Part shown: positions 1 to 7,692 of the stretch, in pieces
How the letters are laid out: each line of letters begins with the position of its first letter
How positions within the stretch are numbered: the stretch's first letter is position 1
Source of the DNA: an uncultured Oscillospiraceae bacterium
GTDB taxonomy: Bacteria > Bacillota > Clostridia > Oscillospirales > Ruminococcaceae
Direction of reading: 5' to 3'
DNA length: 29,409 nucleotides
NCBI GenBank assembly: GCA_900548355.1
Contig: URKR01000024.1
Location: 1 to 29,409 of the forward strand
The notes under the pieces: generated by a model
Told to the model about the DNA's origin: nothing
Database searches by the model: none
Seen by the model: only the letters and a program-made list of their open reading frames with translations
Program-made: the position numbers and the translations under genes

Positions 1-1
1 T

Positions 2-214
2 TCGGGCATGGAGGGCGGCATCGAGTGGCTGGGCTTCTGGCCGCTGTTCCACGCCGCCGCCCTGCTGACGACCCAGGGCTACGGCGGGGCCGAAGGCTTG
101 CCCTATAACTACGGCTGGATTGCGGTTTTGCTGCTGGCGGTGGCGCTGCTCGCGGCCGGCGCGCTGGGCGGATACCTGCGGGACCGCTACGAGGCGCGCG
201 GCTTCACAGTTTAG
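2..214 (+). CDS. C-terminal end of an unidentified membrane protein (5' truncated by window)
   Basis: The reading frame is open from the first bases of the window and stops at TAG 212-214, so only the last 70 residues or so are visible. The visible part has a moderately hydrophobic stretch around WLGFWPLFHAAALL. A clear transmembrane helix follows (WIAVLLLAVALLAAGALGGYL), and then a basic, short cytoplasmic-looking tail (RDRYEARGF). This is compatible with the last helix of a polytopic inner-membrane protein such as an ABC-2-type permease, but no family motif is visible and I do not assign a function. An in-frame ATG lies at 8, but the frame continues upstream of it, so the true start is probably outside the window. 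Confidence 0.55.
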   Translation, partial: SGMEGGIEWLGFWPLFHAAALLTTQGYGGAEGLPYNYGWIAVLLLAVALLAAGALGGYLRDRYEARGFTV

Positions 215-400
215 CAAAATAAAGTTCCCACTTCCTTCAAACTTCCTTTATATGGTTTTTATAATTGGGGAATATACTAATCTCATCAACCAAAGAGGTT
301 CGCGGGAACACCCGCCGACCTTTCCCACCGCCTAAGGCCATGCCAGGGCAGATGCCCGGCCGAACGCGGACAAACAACAAGGCTTCGTGCCATGACATAG

Positions 401-466
401 ATGCAAACCGCCGCGAGGCAGGCCGCGAATCACCCGATTCGTCCCTGCGCCCGCGGCCTTTTGCAT
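401..466. repeat. Long imperfect hairpin in intergenic region
   Basis: Reading inward, the paired blocks are ATGCAAA/TTTGCAT, GCCGCG/CGCGGC, GCAGG/CCTGC and CGAATC/GATTCG around an ACCC loop. Small interior loops separate the blocks. The rod is symmetric and would fold from either strand. Confidence 0.6.
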
Positions 467-494
467 TGTAAGGGGCCGCCCGCCAACGGACGGC

Positions 495-522
495 GCAGCG
501 TGTCGAGAACTCGACACGCTGC
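495..522. repeat. Perfect 13-bp inverted repeat, 2-nt loop
   Basis: The arms GCAGCGTGTCGAG (495-507) and CTCGACACGCTGC (510-522) are exactly complementary and separated by AA. There is no T tract directly after it on either strand, so it is not a plain intrinsic terminator. It is flanked at 523-530 by AAAAGGGG, which can pair with CCCCTTTT at 568-575. Confidence 0.7.
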
Positions 523-591
523 AAAAGGGGCAACAGCCGCGCACGGCTTCGCCTAACGCGTCTATTTCCCCTTTTGAAAACCCCTTCGACA

Positions 592-654
592 AAATTTTAC
601 GGCAAATCGCGCACTCGGAGCACAGCTCCTCGCACACAATTTGCCGCAAAATTT
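592..654. repeat. 16-bp inverted repeat with nested hairpin
   Basis: The outer arms (592-607 and 639-654) match at 15 of 16 positions and are AT-rich at the base. The enclosed 31 bases contain a second GGAG/CTCC hairpin. It belongs to the string of palindromes in this gap. Confidence 0.6.
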
Positions 655-664
655 CCCTGTCGGT

Positions 665-717
665 GTCTCCGTCGTCGGCGCATGTCCGCCGACGGAGACG
701 AATTTTAATTTTTTTGA
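665..717 (+). terminator. Candidate intrinsic terminator (plus strand)
   Basis: GTCTCCGTC at 665-673 pairs with GACGGAGAC at 691-699, continued by GGCG/CGCC with a 3-nt bulge. The hairpin is followed by a T-rich stretch with a run of seven T's ending near 715. It would end a plus-strand transcript entering from the membrane gene or from a non-coding RNA starting near 280. Confidence 0.5.
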
Positions 718-724
718 CAGTCTG

Positions 725-763
725 CAACGCCCCCGCTGCCAAGGCATGGCAGCGGGGGCGTTG
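725..763. terminator. Strong hairpin downstream of the flavodiiron gene
   Basis: The arms 725-740 and 748-763 are perfectly complementary over 16 bp, with a 7-nt loop. The hairpin sits 17 bases beyond the stop codon of the minus-strand flavodiiron protein gene and is the likely end of that transcript. The U tract on the minus strand is displaced by about 10 bases. Confidence 0.6.
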
Positions 764-780
764 GGTTTGTAAAGGGAAAA

Positions 781-1935
781 TTATTCGGCCATCGCGTCGG
801 CCAGGGCGGCCAGGGCGGCGCGGCTGTCAGCGTTCAAGGCGGCGCGCAGCGTGACGACCGGCTCGGCGAAGGTCAGGTTCTTGCAGCCTTCCAGCTTGGC
901 GCGCATAATCTTGGCGGCCATCGGGGCCCAGGCGCCGTTCTCTACCAGGCCGACTTTGCGGTTCTGGAAATTGCGCTCGGTCAGGTGGTCCAGGAATTGC
1001 TTCATGAAGGGGAAGATGTCGGCGTTGTAGGTTGTCGTGGCCAGCACAAGCTTACCGTAGCGGAAAGCGTCGGCTGTGGCCCGGGCAATGTCGCAGCGGG
1101 CCAGGTCGTACGCCACAACCGTTTCACCCTTGTCGCGCAGCAGCTGGGCAATCTGCTCGGCCGCTTCCCGGGTGTGGCCGTATACCGAGGTATAAGCCAC
1201 CACAACGCCGGCGTCCTCCACCGCGTAGGAGGACCAGGTATCGTATTTGCCGATATAGTGGCCGAGATCCTCGCGCAGGATGGGGCCGTGCAGCGGGCAG
1301 ATCATCGCAATGTCCAGCGCGGCGGCTTTCTTGAGCACCGCCTGCACCTGCGCGCCGTACTTGCCCACAATACCGATGTAGTAGCGGCGGGCCTCGTCGT
1401 CCCACGGCTCATCGACATCGAGCGCGCCGAACTTGCCGAAACCATCGGCGCTGAACAGGATCTTGTCGGTGGATTCATAGCTCATCATGACTTCGGGCCA
1501 GTGCACCATCGGCGCAAAGACAAAGTTCAGGGTGTGCGCGCCGAGCGAAAGGGTGCCGCCGTTTGCGGCCGGCAGCGTGTTGCTGAGCGAAAGCCCTTCA
1601 AAGAAATCGCCCATCATCGCAAGCGCCTTGGCCGTCGCGACAACCGTCGTCTCCGGGTAGGCCTGCAAAAAGGCAAAGATACTGGCGCTGTGATCGGGCT
1701 CCATATGATGCACGATGAGATAATCGGGCTTGCGGCCGTCCAGCGCGGCGGCAATGTTTGCAAGCCACTGTTCGGTGAAATGGATGTCCACCGTGTCAAA
1801 AACCGCGACCTTCTCATCGAGCAGGACATAGGAATTATAGGACATGCCGTTGGGTACGGTATACTGGCCTTCGAACAGGTCCACGGCGTGGTCGTTTACG
1901 CCGACATAGCGAAGGCTCGGGGTGATAGATTCCAT
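781..1935 (-). CDS. fprA: Flavodiiron protein (A-type flavoprotein, FprA family)
   Basis: This is a cytoplasmic O2 and/or NO reductase that protects anaerobes, reducing O2 to water with electrons from rubredoxin or F420H2-like donors. The N-terminal metallo-beta-lactamase-like domain carries all expected diiron ligands: H77, E79, D81 and H82 in the HxExDH motif, then H145, D164 and H216. The C-terminal part from about residue 242 is a flavodoxin domain with a phosphate loop (YTSVYGHTREA) for FMN. Length (384 aa) is that of a two-domain class A enzyme without a rubredoxin tail. I chose the ATG at 1935 because AAGGAGG lies 8 bases upstream; the frame extends 10 codons further up but without a binding site. 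It lies downstream of a HAD phosphatase gene in the same direction, with its own candidate promoter in the gap. Confidence 0.95.
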   Translation of the reverse strand: MESITPSLRYVGVNDHAVDLFEGQYTVPNGMSYNSYVLLDEKVAVFDTVDIHFTEQWLANIAAALDGRKPDYLIVHHMEPDHSASIFAFLQAYPETTVVATAKALAMMGDFFEGLSLSNTLPAANGGTLSLGAHTLNFVFAPMVHWPEVMMSYESTDKILFSADGFGKFGALDVDEPWDDEARRYYIGIVGKYGAQVQAVLKKAAALDIAMICPLHGPILREDLGHYIGKYDTWSSYAVEDAGVVVAYTSVYGHTREAAEQIAQLLRDKGETVVAYDLARCDIARATADAFRYGKLVLATTTYNADIFPFMKQFLDHLTERNFQNRKVGLVENGAWAPMAAKIMRAKLEGCKNLTFAEPVVTLRAALNADSRAALAALADAMAE

Positions 1936-1978
1936 ACAAACATCCTCCTTTGGATTGCAGGGCATTGGGCCACAGATA

Positions 1979-2007
1979 AGTATACACGATTTGACCGGGT
2001 TTGTCGT
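1979..2007 (-). promoter_or_regulatory. Candidate sigma-A promoter for the flavodiiron gene
   Basis: On the minus strand ACGACA (2002-2007) is followed by 17 bases and TATACT (1979-1984). This is 44 bases before the start codon, consistent with separate transcription of the flavodiiron gene. Confidence 0.55.
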
Positions 2008-2052
2008 GTTGCCACGGCAAACAAATGAGGGGAACCCGGCGGAAAACGGCCC

Positions 2053-2838
2053 TCAGATCAGGCCGAAATGCTGCAGCGCCTTTTCCACGCCGTCGGCATC
2101 GACACTGTCGGTCACATAGTCGGCCGCCGCTTTGACGGCGGGCAGCGCGTTGCCCATCGCCACCCCGACGCCGGCGTATTCCAGCATCGAAATGTCGTTG
2201 CCGCCGTCGCCGAAGGCGATCGATTCCTCCCGCCGCAGGCCAAGGTGGTCCAGCATGGCGACCAGCCCGGCCGGCTTGCCGCCGCCGGCCGGCAGAATGT
2301 CGGCAAAGGTATCGCACCAGCGCACCGCAACACACCCCGGGCAGTGCGCCAGGAAGTTGGCCTCCCGCTCGGGCGGCAGGTAGGCGTTGAGCTGGTAGGT
2401 CGGGTGGGTCAGTGCGCGCGCCGGGTCCAGCACCGGGGTATCGGTTTCCACCGGGCCGGGACCGGGGCCGATCGGGCGGTTGAGGTAGGAAAAATCCCGC
2501 TCCACAAAACAGACCAGCTCTTGCTGCCCGGCGGGGGTGTGCAGCCAGTCTACCAGCGCCTGCATGCCGGCGGCGGGCAGCGCCAGCTCGCGGAAAACGC
2601 CGGTTTCATCAAAGCAGTACTGGCCGTTCATCATGACATAGCCGTCCAGGGTGACGGCGCGGAGCATCGGCATCCGGGGCAGGTGGATCGGCGGGCGGCC
2701 TGTGGCCAGGATCACCTTGACCCCGTTTTGCCGCAGCCGGCCCAGCGCCCGCACCGTTGAGGCCGGCAGCGCTGCGGCGCCGAACGGCAGCAGGGTGCCG
2801 TCAAAATCAAAAAATGCCGCGCGAATGGGGGAAGACAT
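2053..2838 (-). CDS. HAD-superfamily phosphatase, Cof-type (class IIB)
   Basis: This is a cytoplasmic phosphatase of the Cof/YidA-like HAD group; these act on sugar phosphates, nucleotide or cofactor phosphates, and the substrate cannot be read from the sequence. Motif I is DFDGT with D11 as nucleophile and D13. Motif II is the T46 of LATGR, motif III is K188, and motif IV is GDGGND with D211 and D215, followed by the class-typical MGNA stretch near 228-231. The large alpha/beta cap lies between motifs II and III. At 261 aa it is full length. The start is supported by GGAGG 6 bases upstream and by a good promoter about 80 bases upstream. Confidence 0.92.
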   Translation of the reverse strand: MSSPIRAAFFDFDGTLLPFGAAALPASTVRALGRLRQNGVKVILATGRPPIHLPRMPMLRAVTLDGYVMMNGQYCFDETGVFRELALPAAGMQALVDWLHTPAGQQELVCFVERDFSYLNRPIGPGPGPVETDTPVLDPARALTHPTYQLNAYLPPEREANFLAHCPGCVAVRWCDTFADILPAGGGKPAGLVAMLDHLGLRREESIAFGDGGNDISMLEYAGVGVAMGNALPAVKAAADYVTDSVDADGVEKALQHFGLI

Positions 2839-2917
2839 GGGCGCCTCCTAATACAGAATCGGGGGTGGGCAAGGGCTGCGCCGGAAAAACTGCGGCCCCG
2901 CCGGGACAATCCTCCTT

Positions 2918-2946
2918 ATTATACCGCGCCATTGCGATGTTGAAAA
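2918..2946 (-). promoter_or_regulatory. Candidate promoter for the HAD phosphatase
   Basis: On the minus strand a consensus TATAAT (2918-2923) is preceded, with a 17-base spacer, by TTTTCA (2941-2946). It is placed correctly for the gene starting at 2838. Confidence 0.6.
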
Positions 2947-2992
2947 GGGCTGCCCGCCAAAAAACAGGCGCTTTTTTCGTCCCCTTGCCCGC

Positions 2993-3021
2993 TTGCGGGG
3001 GCGGGTGCTTTGTGCTATGAT
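2993..3021 (+). promoter_or_regulatory. Candidate promoter for the small membrane protein
   Basis: TTGCGG (2993-2998), a 17-base spacer and TATGAT (3016-3021) lie 55 bases before the ATG at 3076. The -35 box overlaps a short CCCGC/GCGGG palindrome (2988-2999). Confidence 0.55.
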
Positions 3022-3075
3022 GGGTGTATTACAAAGGCGGGCATTCCCCGCTTTTTCAGGAAGGAAGAACACCCC

Positions 3076-3633
3076 ATGCACAACAAAAACGAAGCCGCCC
3101 TGCGCCAGCCGCGCACCGTTCTGCTGGCCGGCTGCGTCTGCGGCGTGATTGCCAGCATCGCCCAGCCCTGGTATATCCTGAGCTGCATACTGTACGCCCT
3201 GACGGCCGTGCTGTTCGGCGTCGGCTGCTTTCTGGCCCGCGGCCTGCAGGCGGAGTTCACCACCGGCTGGCGGGTGGCGGCGGTTACGGCCCTTGTTTTC
3301 ATTGCGGCAGCCGCGCTGCACACCTTCGGCATGACGCTGCTCATGGCGCTGATCGGCGGGCTGGCGCTGTATTTCTGTGTAACCTTCGCGACCAGTGCGA
3401 TGGCCAGAGCCCTTGGCGCCATGCCTTCGGGTGAAACCCGCCGTCCGCCCCGGGTCGCGATTTTGTTTGAGTATTGTGCCGGTATCTATATGCTGGCCTC
3501 CCTTGGCGCCGACGCCTTCCCTTCGCTGAGCTTTTTGGCCGATACTATTTCCATGGTATCACTCGGCGTCGGTTTTGTGCTGGTGGCCAAGTTTGTCATG
3601 ACGGTCAAAACCGGCCAGGGCGGCGAAGGATAA
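3076..3633 (+). CDS. Hypothetical multi-pass membrane protein
   Basis: This is a 185-residue protein dominated by hydrophobic segments. The likely helices are at about residues 17-34, 36-56, 68-85, 90-112, and one or two near 130-175, with short charged loops. No enzymatic or transport motif is recognisable, so the function is unknown. The ATG at 3076 is preferred because AAGGAAG lies 9 bases upstream; an earlier in-frame ATG at 3010 falls inside the promoter. It has its own promoter and is followed after 69 bases by the phosphohexomutase gene on the same strand, so the two may be co-transcribed. The gap holds a CGCGC/GCGCG mini-hairpin. Confidence 0.75.
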   Translation: MHNKNEAALRQPRTVLLAGCVCGVIASIAQPWYILSCILYALTAVLFGVGCFLARGLQAEFTTGWRVAAVTALVFIAAAALHTFGMTLLMALIGGLALYFCVTFATSAMARALGAMPSGETRRPPRVAILFEYCAGIYMLASLGADAFPSLSFLADTISMVSLGVGFVLVAKFVMTVKTGQGGEG

Positions 3634-3702
3634 ACCCGCCGCTGCGCCGCAGTTTTTGACGTTTCAACCGCGCGCCGAAAGCGCGCCGAGAAGGAGGTTC
3701 CC

Positions 3703-5388
3703 ATGTCCACACCCCAAGAAATCTACCGCGCCTGGCGTGCGCAACCGGATCTTGACCCTGCGATGGCGGCCGAGCTTGCCGCCATTGAGGGCGACGAAGC
3801 GGCGATCAGCGACCGTTTCTACCGCGATCTTGCCTTCGGCACCGGGGGGTTGCGCGGCGTGCTCGGCGCCGGCACCAACCGGATGAACTTGTACACGATC
3901 CGCCGCGCCACCCAAGGGTTGGCCGATTACCTCAACGCGAGCGAACTGCCCAAAAAGGTTGCCATCGCGCATGACAGCCGCCACGGCGGCGAGCTTTTCA
4001 CCCGGGAAGCCGCCCGCGTCCTCGCGGCCAACGGCATCACGGCCTGCCTGTATCCGCGGCTTGAGCCCACCCCCGCCCTCTCCTGGGCCGTGCGGTATCT
4101 CGGCTGCGGGGCCGGCATCTGCATCACGGCCAGCCACAACCCGGCCAAATACAATGGCTACAAGGTGTATGGCGCCGACGGCTGCCAGATCACCCTCGAA
4201 GTTGCCGACAAGATCCTCGCCGCCATTGGGCAGCATGACTATTTCTCAACCCCCAAACTTGCAGAGTATGACGAAGCTCTTGCCGACGGCCGTATCCGCC
4301 TTATTGAGGACGCCTGCCTCGACGCGTTTGTTGACGCCGTCTACGCCCAGCGTGTCGGCGGCGGGGAGGGCATCGCCGATCTCAACCTCGTGTACACCCC
4401 GCTCAACGGTACCGGGCTTGAGTGCGTGCGCAAGCTGCTGGGCAAGCTTGGCGTCACCCACCTGACCGTCGTGCCCGAGCAGGAAAAGCCGGACGGCGAC
4501 TTCCCGACCTGCCCCTACCCGAACCCCGAAATCCGCGAAGCGATGCAAAAGGGCCTCGAACTGTGCGATACCGTCCACCCCGATCTGCTGCTTGGCACCG
4601 ACCCCGACTGCGACCGCTGCGGCACCGCCGTGCCGGACGGCAAGGGAGGCTACCGGCTGATTACCGGCAACGAGATGGGCATCATCCTGCTCGATTATAT
4701 CTGCCGCACCCGCCGCGCCAAGGACACGATGCCCGAAAACCCGGTTGCGGTCACGACAATCGTATCGACCGATATGGCGACGCCGGTTGCGAAGAAATAC
4801 GGCGTTGAGCTGCGCCGCACCCTGACCGGCTTCAAGTTCATCGGCGAGCAGATCGGCCTGCTTGAATCGGAAGGCCGCCCCGACCGCTTCATCTTCGGTT
4901 TTGAGGAGAGCTACGGGTATCTGTCCGGCGCGCATGTGCGGGATAAGGACGCCGTCAACGCGACGCTGCTCGTCTGCGAGGCGGCCGCCGCCTACGCCGC
5001 CAAGGGCCAGACCCTGCTCGACGCGATCGAAGCGCTGTACAAAGAGTTCGGCTACTACCGCAACGCGCTGTGCTCCTATACGTTTGAAGGCGAAACCGGC
5101 ATGCACACCATGCAGCAGCTGATGGCAAATCTGCGCGCCGACCCGCCCAAAGAAATCGGCGGCTATGCGGTGGAGGCCGCCACCGACTATGAGGCTGAAG
5201 GAACCGGCCTGCCGAAGGCCGACGTGCTTGAGTATCGCCTTGCCGGCGGGCACAAGTTTATGGTGCGCCCCTCCGGCACCGAACCCAAGATCAAGGTCTA
5301 TCTTTCGGCTGTTGGCGACAGTGAAGCCGCCGCCGCCGCCGTGAACGAAACGCTGGCCGCCGCCGCGACCGCGATGATGAAAGGATGA
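3703..5388 (+). CDS. pgcA: Alpha-phosphohexomutase (phosphoglucomutase / phosphomannomutase)
   Basis: It interconverts hexose-1-phosphate and hexose-6-phosphate via a phosphoserine. All four family loops are present: the active-site serine S144 in TASHNP, the metal loop D300-D302-D304 in DPDCDR, the sugar-binding loop GFEESYGYLSG at 399-409, and the phosphate-binding loop RPSGTEP at about 522. At 561 aa it matches the long Firmicutes PgcA-type enzymes, which often act on both glucose and mannose phosphates; substrate preference cannot be fixed from sequence. GGAGG lies 7 bases before the ATG. It is followed after only 6 bases by mannose-6-phosphate isomerase. This pairing suggests it supplies mannose-6-phosphate from the mannose-1-phosphate produced by the GH130 enzyme encoded downstream in this window. 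Confidence 0.93.
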   Translation: MSTPQEIYRAWRAQPDLDPAMAAELAAIEGDEAAISDRFYRDLAFGTGGLRGVLGAGTNRMNLYTIRRATQGLADYLNASELPKKVAIAHDSRHGGELFTREAARVLAANGITACLYPRLEPTPALSWAVRYLGCGAGICITASHNPAKYNGYKVYGADGCQITLEVADKILAAIGQHDYFSTPKLAEYDEALADGRIRLIEDACLDAFVDAVYAQRVGGGEGIADLNLVYTPLNGTGLECVRKLLGKLGVTHLTVVPEQEKPDGDFPTCPYPNPEIREAMQKGLELCDTVHPDLLLGTDPDCDRCGTAVPDGKGGYRLITGNEMGIILLDYICRTRRAKDTMPENPVAVTTIVSTDMATPVAKKYGVELRRTLTGFKFIGEQIGLLESEGRPDRFIFGFEESYGYLSGAHVRDKDAVNATLLVCEAAAAYAAKGQTLLDAIEALYKEFGYYRNALCSYTFEGETGMHTMQQLMANLRADPPKEIGGYAVEAATDYEAEGTGLPKADVLEYRLAGGHKFMVRPSGTEPKIKVYLSAVGDSEAAAAAVNETLAAAATAMMKG

Positions 5389-5394
5389 TCCGCG

Positions 5395-6315
5395 ATGCCG
5401 ATGTTAAAACTCAAGCCCGCCTGTAAAGATTACCTTTGGGGCGGCGACAAGCTGCGCACCGATTATGGCGTGCAGAGCGACCTGCACCCGCTGGCCGAAG
5501 CCTGGGTGCTTTCCTGCCACCCCGACGGCCCGAGCGAGATTGTGGCCGGCCCCGGCGCCGGCACCACCCTGCCCGACTACATCGCCAAGGAAGGCCGCGC
5601 GGTGCTTGGCGCCGACTGCGAGCCGTTTGAGATGTTCCCGGTGCTTGTCAAGTTTATCGACGCAAAGGGCGACCTTTCCATCCAGGTGCACCCTTCCGAC
5701 GCCTATGCGCTTGAAAAGGAAGGCCAGTACGGCAAGACCGAAATGTGGTATATCCTTGACTGTGAGCCCGGGGCCTACCTCTATTACGGCTTTGACCATG
5801 AGATCACCAAGGAAGAGTTCGCCCGCCGCATTGCCGACAACACCCTGACCGAGGTGCTGCACGCCGCGCCGGTGCACAAGGGGGATGTCTTCTTCATCCC
5901 GTCCGGCACGCTGCATGCGATCTGCCACGGCATTGTGATTGCCGAAATCCAGCAGAATTCCAACGTGACCTACCGTGTGTACGACTACGGCCGGGTCGGC
6001 GCCGACGGCAAGCCCCGCGCGCTGCATGTGGAAAAAGCGCTGGATGTGACCACCTGCGCGCCGGCCGTGCCGCAGGATTTCGGGCCGCACCTTGGCAAAT
6101 GCAAGTACTTTACCGTGGACCTGCACCACGGCGATTTTGATGAAAAGGCCGACGCCCGCAGCTTTGTTTCGCTGCTGTTTGTCGAGGGCGAAGGCGAAGT
6201 CAGCTGTGAAGGCCAGACAATGGCGGTGAAGAAGGGCGACAGCGTCTTCCTGCCCGCCAACAGCGGCGCCTTTGCGGTGCGCGGCACGCTGGATACAATT
6301 TTGACCCGCGTATAA
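5395..6315 (+). CDS. manA: Mannose-6-phosphate isomerase, class I
   Basis: This is a zinc-dependent isomerase converting mannose-6-phosphate to fructose-6-phosphate in the cytoplasm. The cupin-fold metal ligands are visible: Q97 and H99 in SIQVHPSD, E116 in GKTEMWY, and H174 in PSGTLHAI. The catalytic arginine R194 sits in VTYRVYDYGR. Length (306 aa) is typical of the short Firmicutes form. AAAGGA lies about 9 bases before the ATG at 5395; a second ATG two codons later has poorer spacing. It forms a tight pair with the phosphohexomutase gene (6-base gap) and is closed by a strong terminator, so the two enzymes are expressed together and feed mannose into glycolysis. Confidence 0.95.
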   Translation: MPMLKLKPACKDYLWGGDKLRTDYGVQSDLHPLAEAWVLSCHPDGPSEIVAGPGAGTTLPDYIAKEGRAVLGADCEPFEMFPVLVKFIDAKGDLSIQVHPSDAYALEKEGQYGKTEMWYILDCEPGAYLYYGFDHEITKEEFARRIADNTLTEVLHAAPVHKGDVFFIPSGTLHAICHGIVIAEIQQNSNVTYRVYDYGRVGADGKPRALHVEKALDVTTCAPAVPQDFGPHLGKCKYFTVDLHHGDFDEKADARSFVSLLFVEGEGEVSCEGQTMAVKKGDSVFLPANSGAFAVRGTLDTILTRV

Positions 6316-6330
6316 ACGCCGGGCAAACCC

Positions 6331-6370
6331 AAACGCCCGCCCCCTGCCTTTGGGCAGGGGGCGGGCGTTT
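6331..6370. terminator. Bidirectional intrinsic terminator
   Basis: A perfect 18-bp stem (6331-6348 with 6353-6370) with a TTTG loop is flanked by A-rich and T-rich sides. It lies between the converging manA (plus) and LacI-type regulator (minus) genes. Confidence 0.85.
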
Positions 6371-6391
6371 GCTTTTGCAAGCCGGCGGGGC

Positions 6392-7393
6392 TCAGCCGCG
6401 CTCGATGACGCGGGTGCAGACATAGCTGACTTCACAGGCCGATTCGGGGTAGGCAAGGCGGAACAGGATGCGGTAAGCCAGCCGCGCGCCGATGGTCGGG
6501 GTCTGTACATCGACGGTGGTGATCCGGTTGGCAACGTTTGAATACTCGGTGTTGTTGTCAAAACCGGTCAGCGGCGCGGTGCGCGCAATGCCGCGTTCGT
6601 CATAATACTGCTGGATGAAATGGGCGATGTAATCGCTTGCGCAGACAAAGCCGCCCGGGGGTTCGGCCAGGCTGTCCAGAAAGCGGCTGATTTCCTCATA
6701 ATGGGTGTGCAGGCCGAACGGCCCCGTCAGGCACAGGGATTCATCCACCGGCAGCCCGCGGGCGGCGTGTGCATCCAAAAAACCCTGGTAGCGGTCGGCG
6801 TTGGTCCGGGCATAGCCGGCGTCGCCAATAAAGCTGAGCTTTGTGTGGCCGGCATCCAGCAGGCGGCCGGTGATCTGCCGCAGCGCGCCGCGGCCTTCCA
6901 GCAGCAAAAGATCCCCGTGCAGATCGGGCTGGCCAAGCCCGGGCACGGTATCCAGAAAGACCTTGGGCAGCGGCAGCGCGGCCAGCAGCCGCAACAGCGG
7001 TTCGGAATAAATGTTAAGCACAATAATCCCGGCCACCGAACCGTCCGTCAGCGCGGCGGGCAGGGCGTAGCTTTCCTCACCGTAAGCGGGCAGGTAGGTA
7101 TACATCAGGTTCCAGCCGTGCAGCGTCAGCTCCCGCGCAAGGCGGTGGACGATCTGCATCCAGAAAAGCGAACTTTCCGGGCGGGAAACAACCACCGCCA
7201 CCGTCCGCGCCGGGGCGGCGGCCGGCCCGGCGGCCGGGGCGCCGGCTTTGCCGTAGCCCAGCTCCTGCGCTTTTTGCTGAATCTGCCGGCGCAGCGCTTC
7301 GGAAACGCCGGGGCGGTTGTTCAGTGCCTTCCACACCGTGATCCTGCTGGTGTTCAGCGCATCGGCAATGTCCTGCATGGTGGGTTTGGGCAT
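6392..7393 (-). CDS. LacI-family transcriptional regulator
   Basis: This is a DNA-binding sugar-responsive regulator, 333 aa. The N-terminal helix-turn-helix is clear (TMQDIADALNTSRITVWKAL, about residues 5-24), followed by the hinge-helix stretch VSEALRRQIQQKAQELGY. An alanine/proline-rich linker (51-63) leads to the periplasmic-binding-protein-like effector domain. I place the start at 7393 because AAGGAGG lies 10 bases upstream; in-frame ATGs at 7414 and 7465 lack one. It is divergent from the ABC transporter genes and is therefore the natural local regulator of the glycan locus. Its own promoter and that of the transporter share the 400-base gap, which holds several GTTAAC-like half sites. 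The inducer is unknown; an imported manno- or GlcNAc-containing glycan is plausible. Confidence 0.93.
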   Translation of the reverse strand: MPKPTMQDIADALNTSRITVWKALNNRPGVSEALRRQIQQKAQELGYGKAGAPAAGPAAAPARTVAVVVSRPESSLFWMQIVHRLARELTLHGWNLMYTYLPAYGEESYALPAALTDGSVAGIIVLNIYSEPLLRLLAALPLPKVFLDTVPGLGQPDLHGDLLLLEGRGALRQITGRLLDAGHTKLSFIGDAGYARTNADRYQGFLDAHAARGLPVDESLCLTGPFGLHTHYEEISRFLDSLAEPPGGFVCASDYIAHFIQQYYDERGIARTAPLTGFDNNTEYSNVANRITTVDVQTPTIGARLAYRILFRLAYPESACEVSYVCTRVIERG

Positions 7394-7485
7394 GGGGGAA
7401 AGGCCTCCTTCCATAACAAGGGGGAATCCGGGGAAAAGGGGGCGGCGGCCGGCCTGCCGCCGCAACGTTCGATAACTCTGTACCT

Positions 7486-7514
7486 ATTATACCGGAAAAA
7501 CGCGGGAAAAGCAA
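7486..7514 (-). promoter_or_regulatory. Promoter of the LacI-family regulator gene
   Basis: On the minus strand TTGCTT (7509-7514) is followed by a 17-base spacer and consensus TATAAT (7486-7491). GTTAAG and GTTAAC half sites at 7521-7536 lie immediately upstream of the -35 box, so the gene may be autoregulated. Confidence 0.65.
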
Positions 7515-7654
7515 TAAAAAGTTAAGTAATGTTAACGAAAGCCTGCCAACGGCGTCAGTATGCGGCTTTGGGCGGATTCGACAAAAGATTTACCCAAAGA
7601 CATGACAAATTATTACAACCAATAATTCGGCGTGCTTTTTGTACAGGTTGACGA

Positions 7655-7683
7655 TTGACAAATCCATCACAGAAAGTTAATAT
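7655..7683 (+). promoter_or_regulatory. Promoter of the ABC transporter / glycan operon
   Basis: A perfect TTGACA (7655-7660), a 17-base spacer and TAATAT (7678-7683) lie 110 bases before the first permease. A second TTGACG directly precedes the -35 box. Confidence 0.7.
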
Positions 7684-7692
7684 GAAATTAAC
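7676..7692. promoter_or_regulatory. Candidate LacI-type operator overlapping the -10 box
   Basis: GTTAAT (7676-7681) and ATTAAC (7687-7692) are exact inverted repeats separated by 5 bases. They cover the -10 hexamer at 7678-7683, the position expected for repression. Related GTTAAC sequences occur at 7531, 7727 and 7740. Confidence 0.55.

Larger units (their letters stand above)
215..780. other. Non-coding, palindrome-rich intergenic region
   Basis: No convincing gene lies in these 566 bases. The first 80 bases are AT-rich (ATAAT and TATACT boxes near 261-277). The rest is a chain of inverted repeats: 401-466 (long imperfect rod), 476-494, 495-522 (13-bp perfect arms, 2-nt loop), 523-530 pairing with 568-575, 592-607 pairing with 639-654 (15 of 16), 665-699 followed by a T-rich run, and 725-763 (16-bp perfect arms). 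The short ORFs crossing this area have no ribosome binding site or family resemblance. It could be a structured RNA, a cluster of palindromic repeats, or a mix of terminators; the sequence alone does not decide. Confidence 0.6.

Noticed and set aside
276..717. RNase P RNA, tmRNA or 6S RNA
   Set aside because: The size would suit, but none of the conserved signature segments of these RNAs is visible.
985..2028. Long open frame on the plus strand opposite the flavodiiron gene
   Set aside because: It mirrors the codon bias of the real minus-strand gene, has no binding site or family features, and the minus-strand protein has all catalytic residues.
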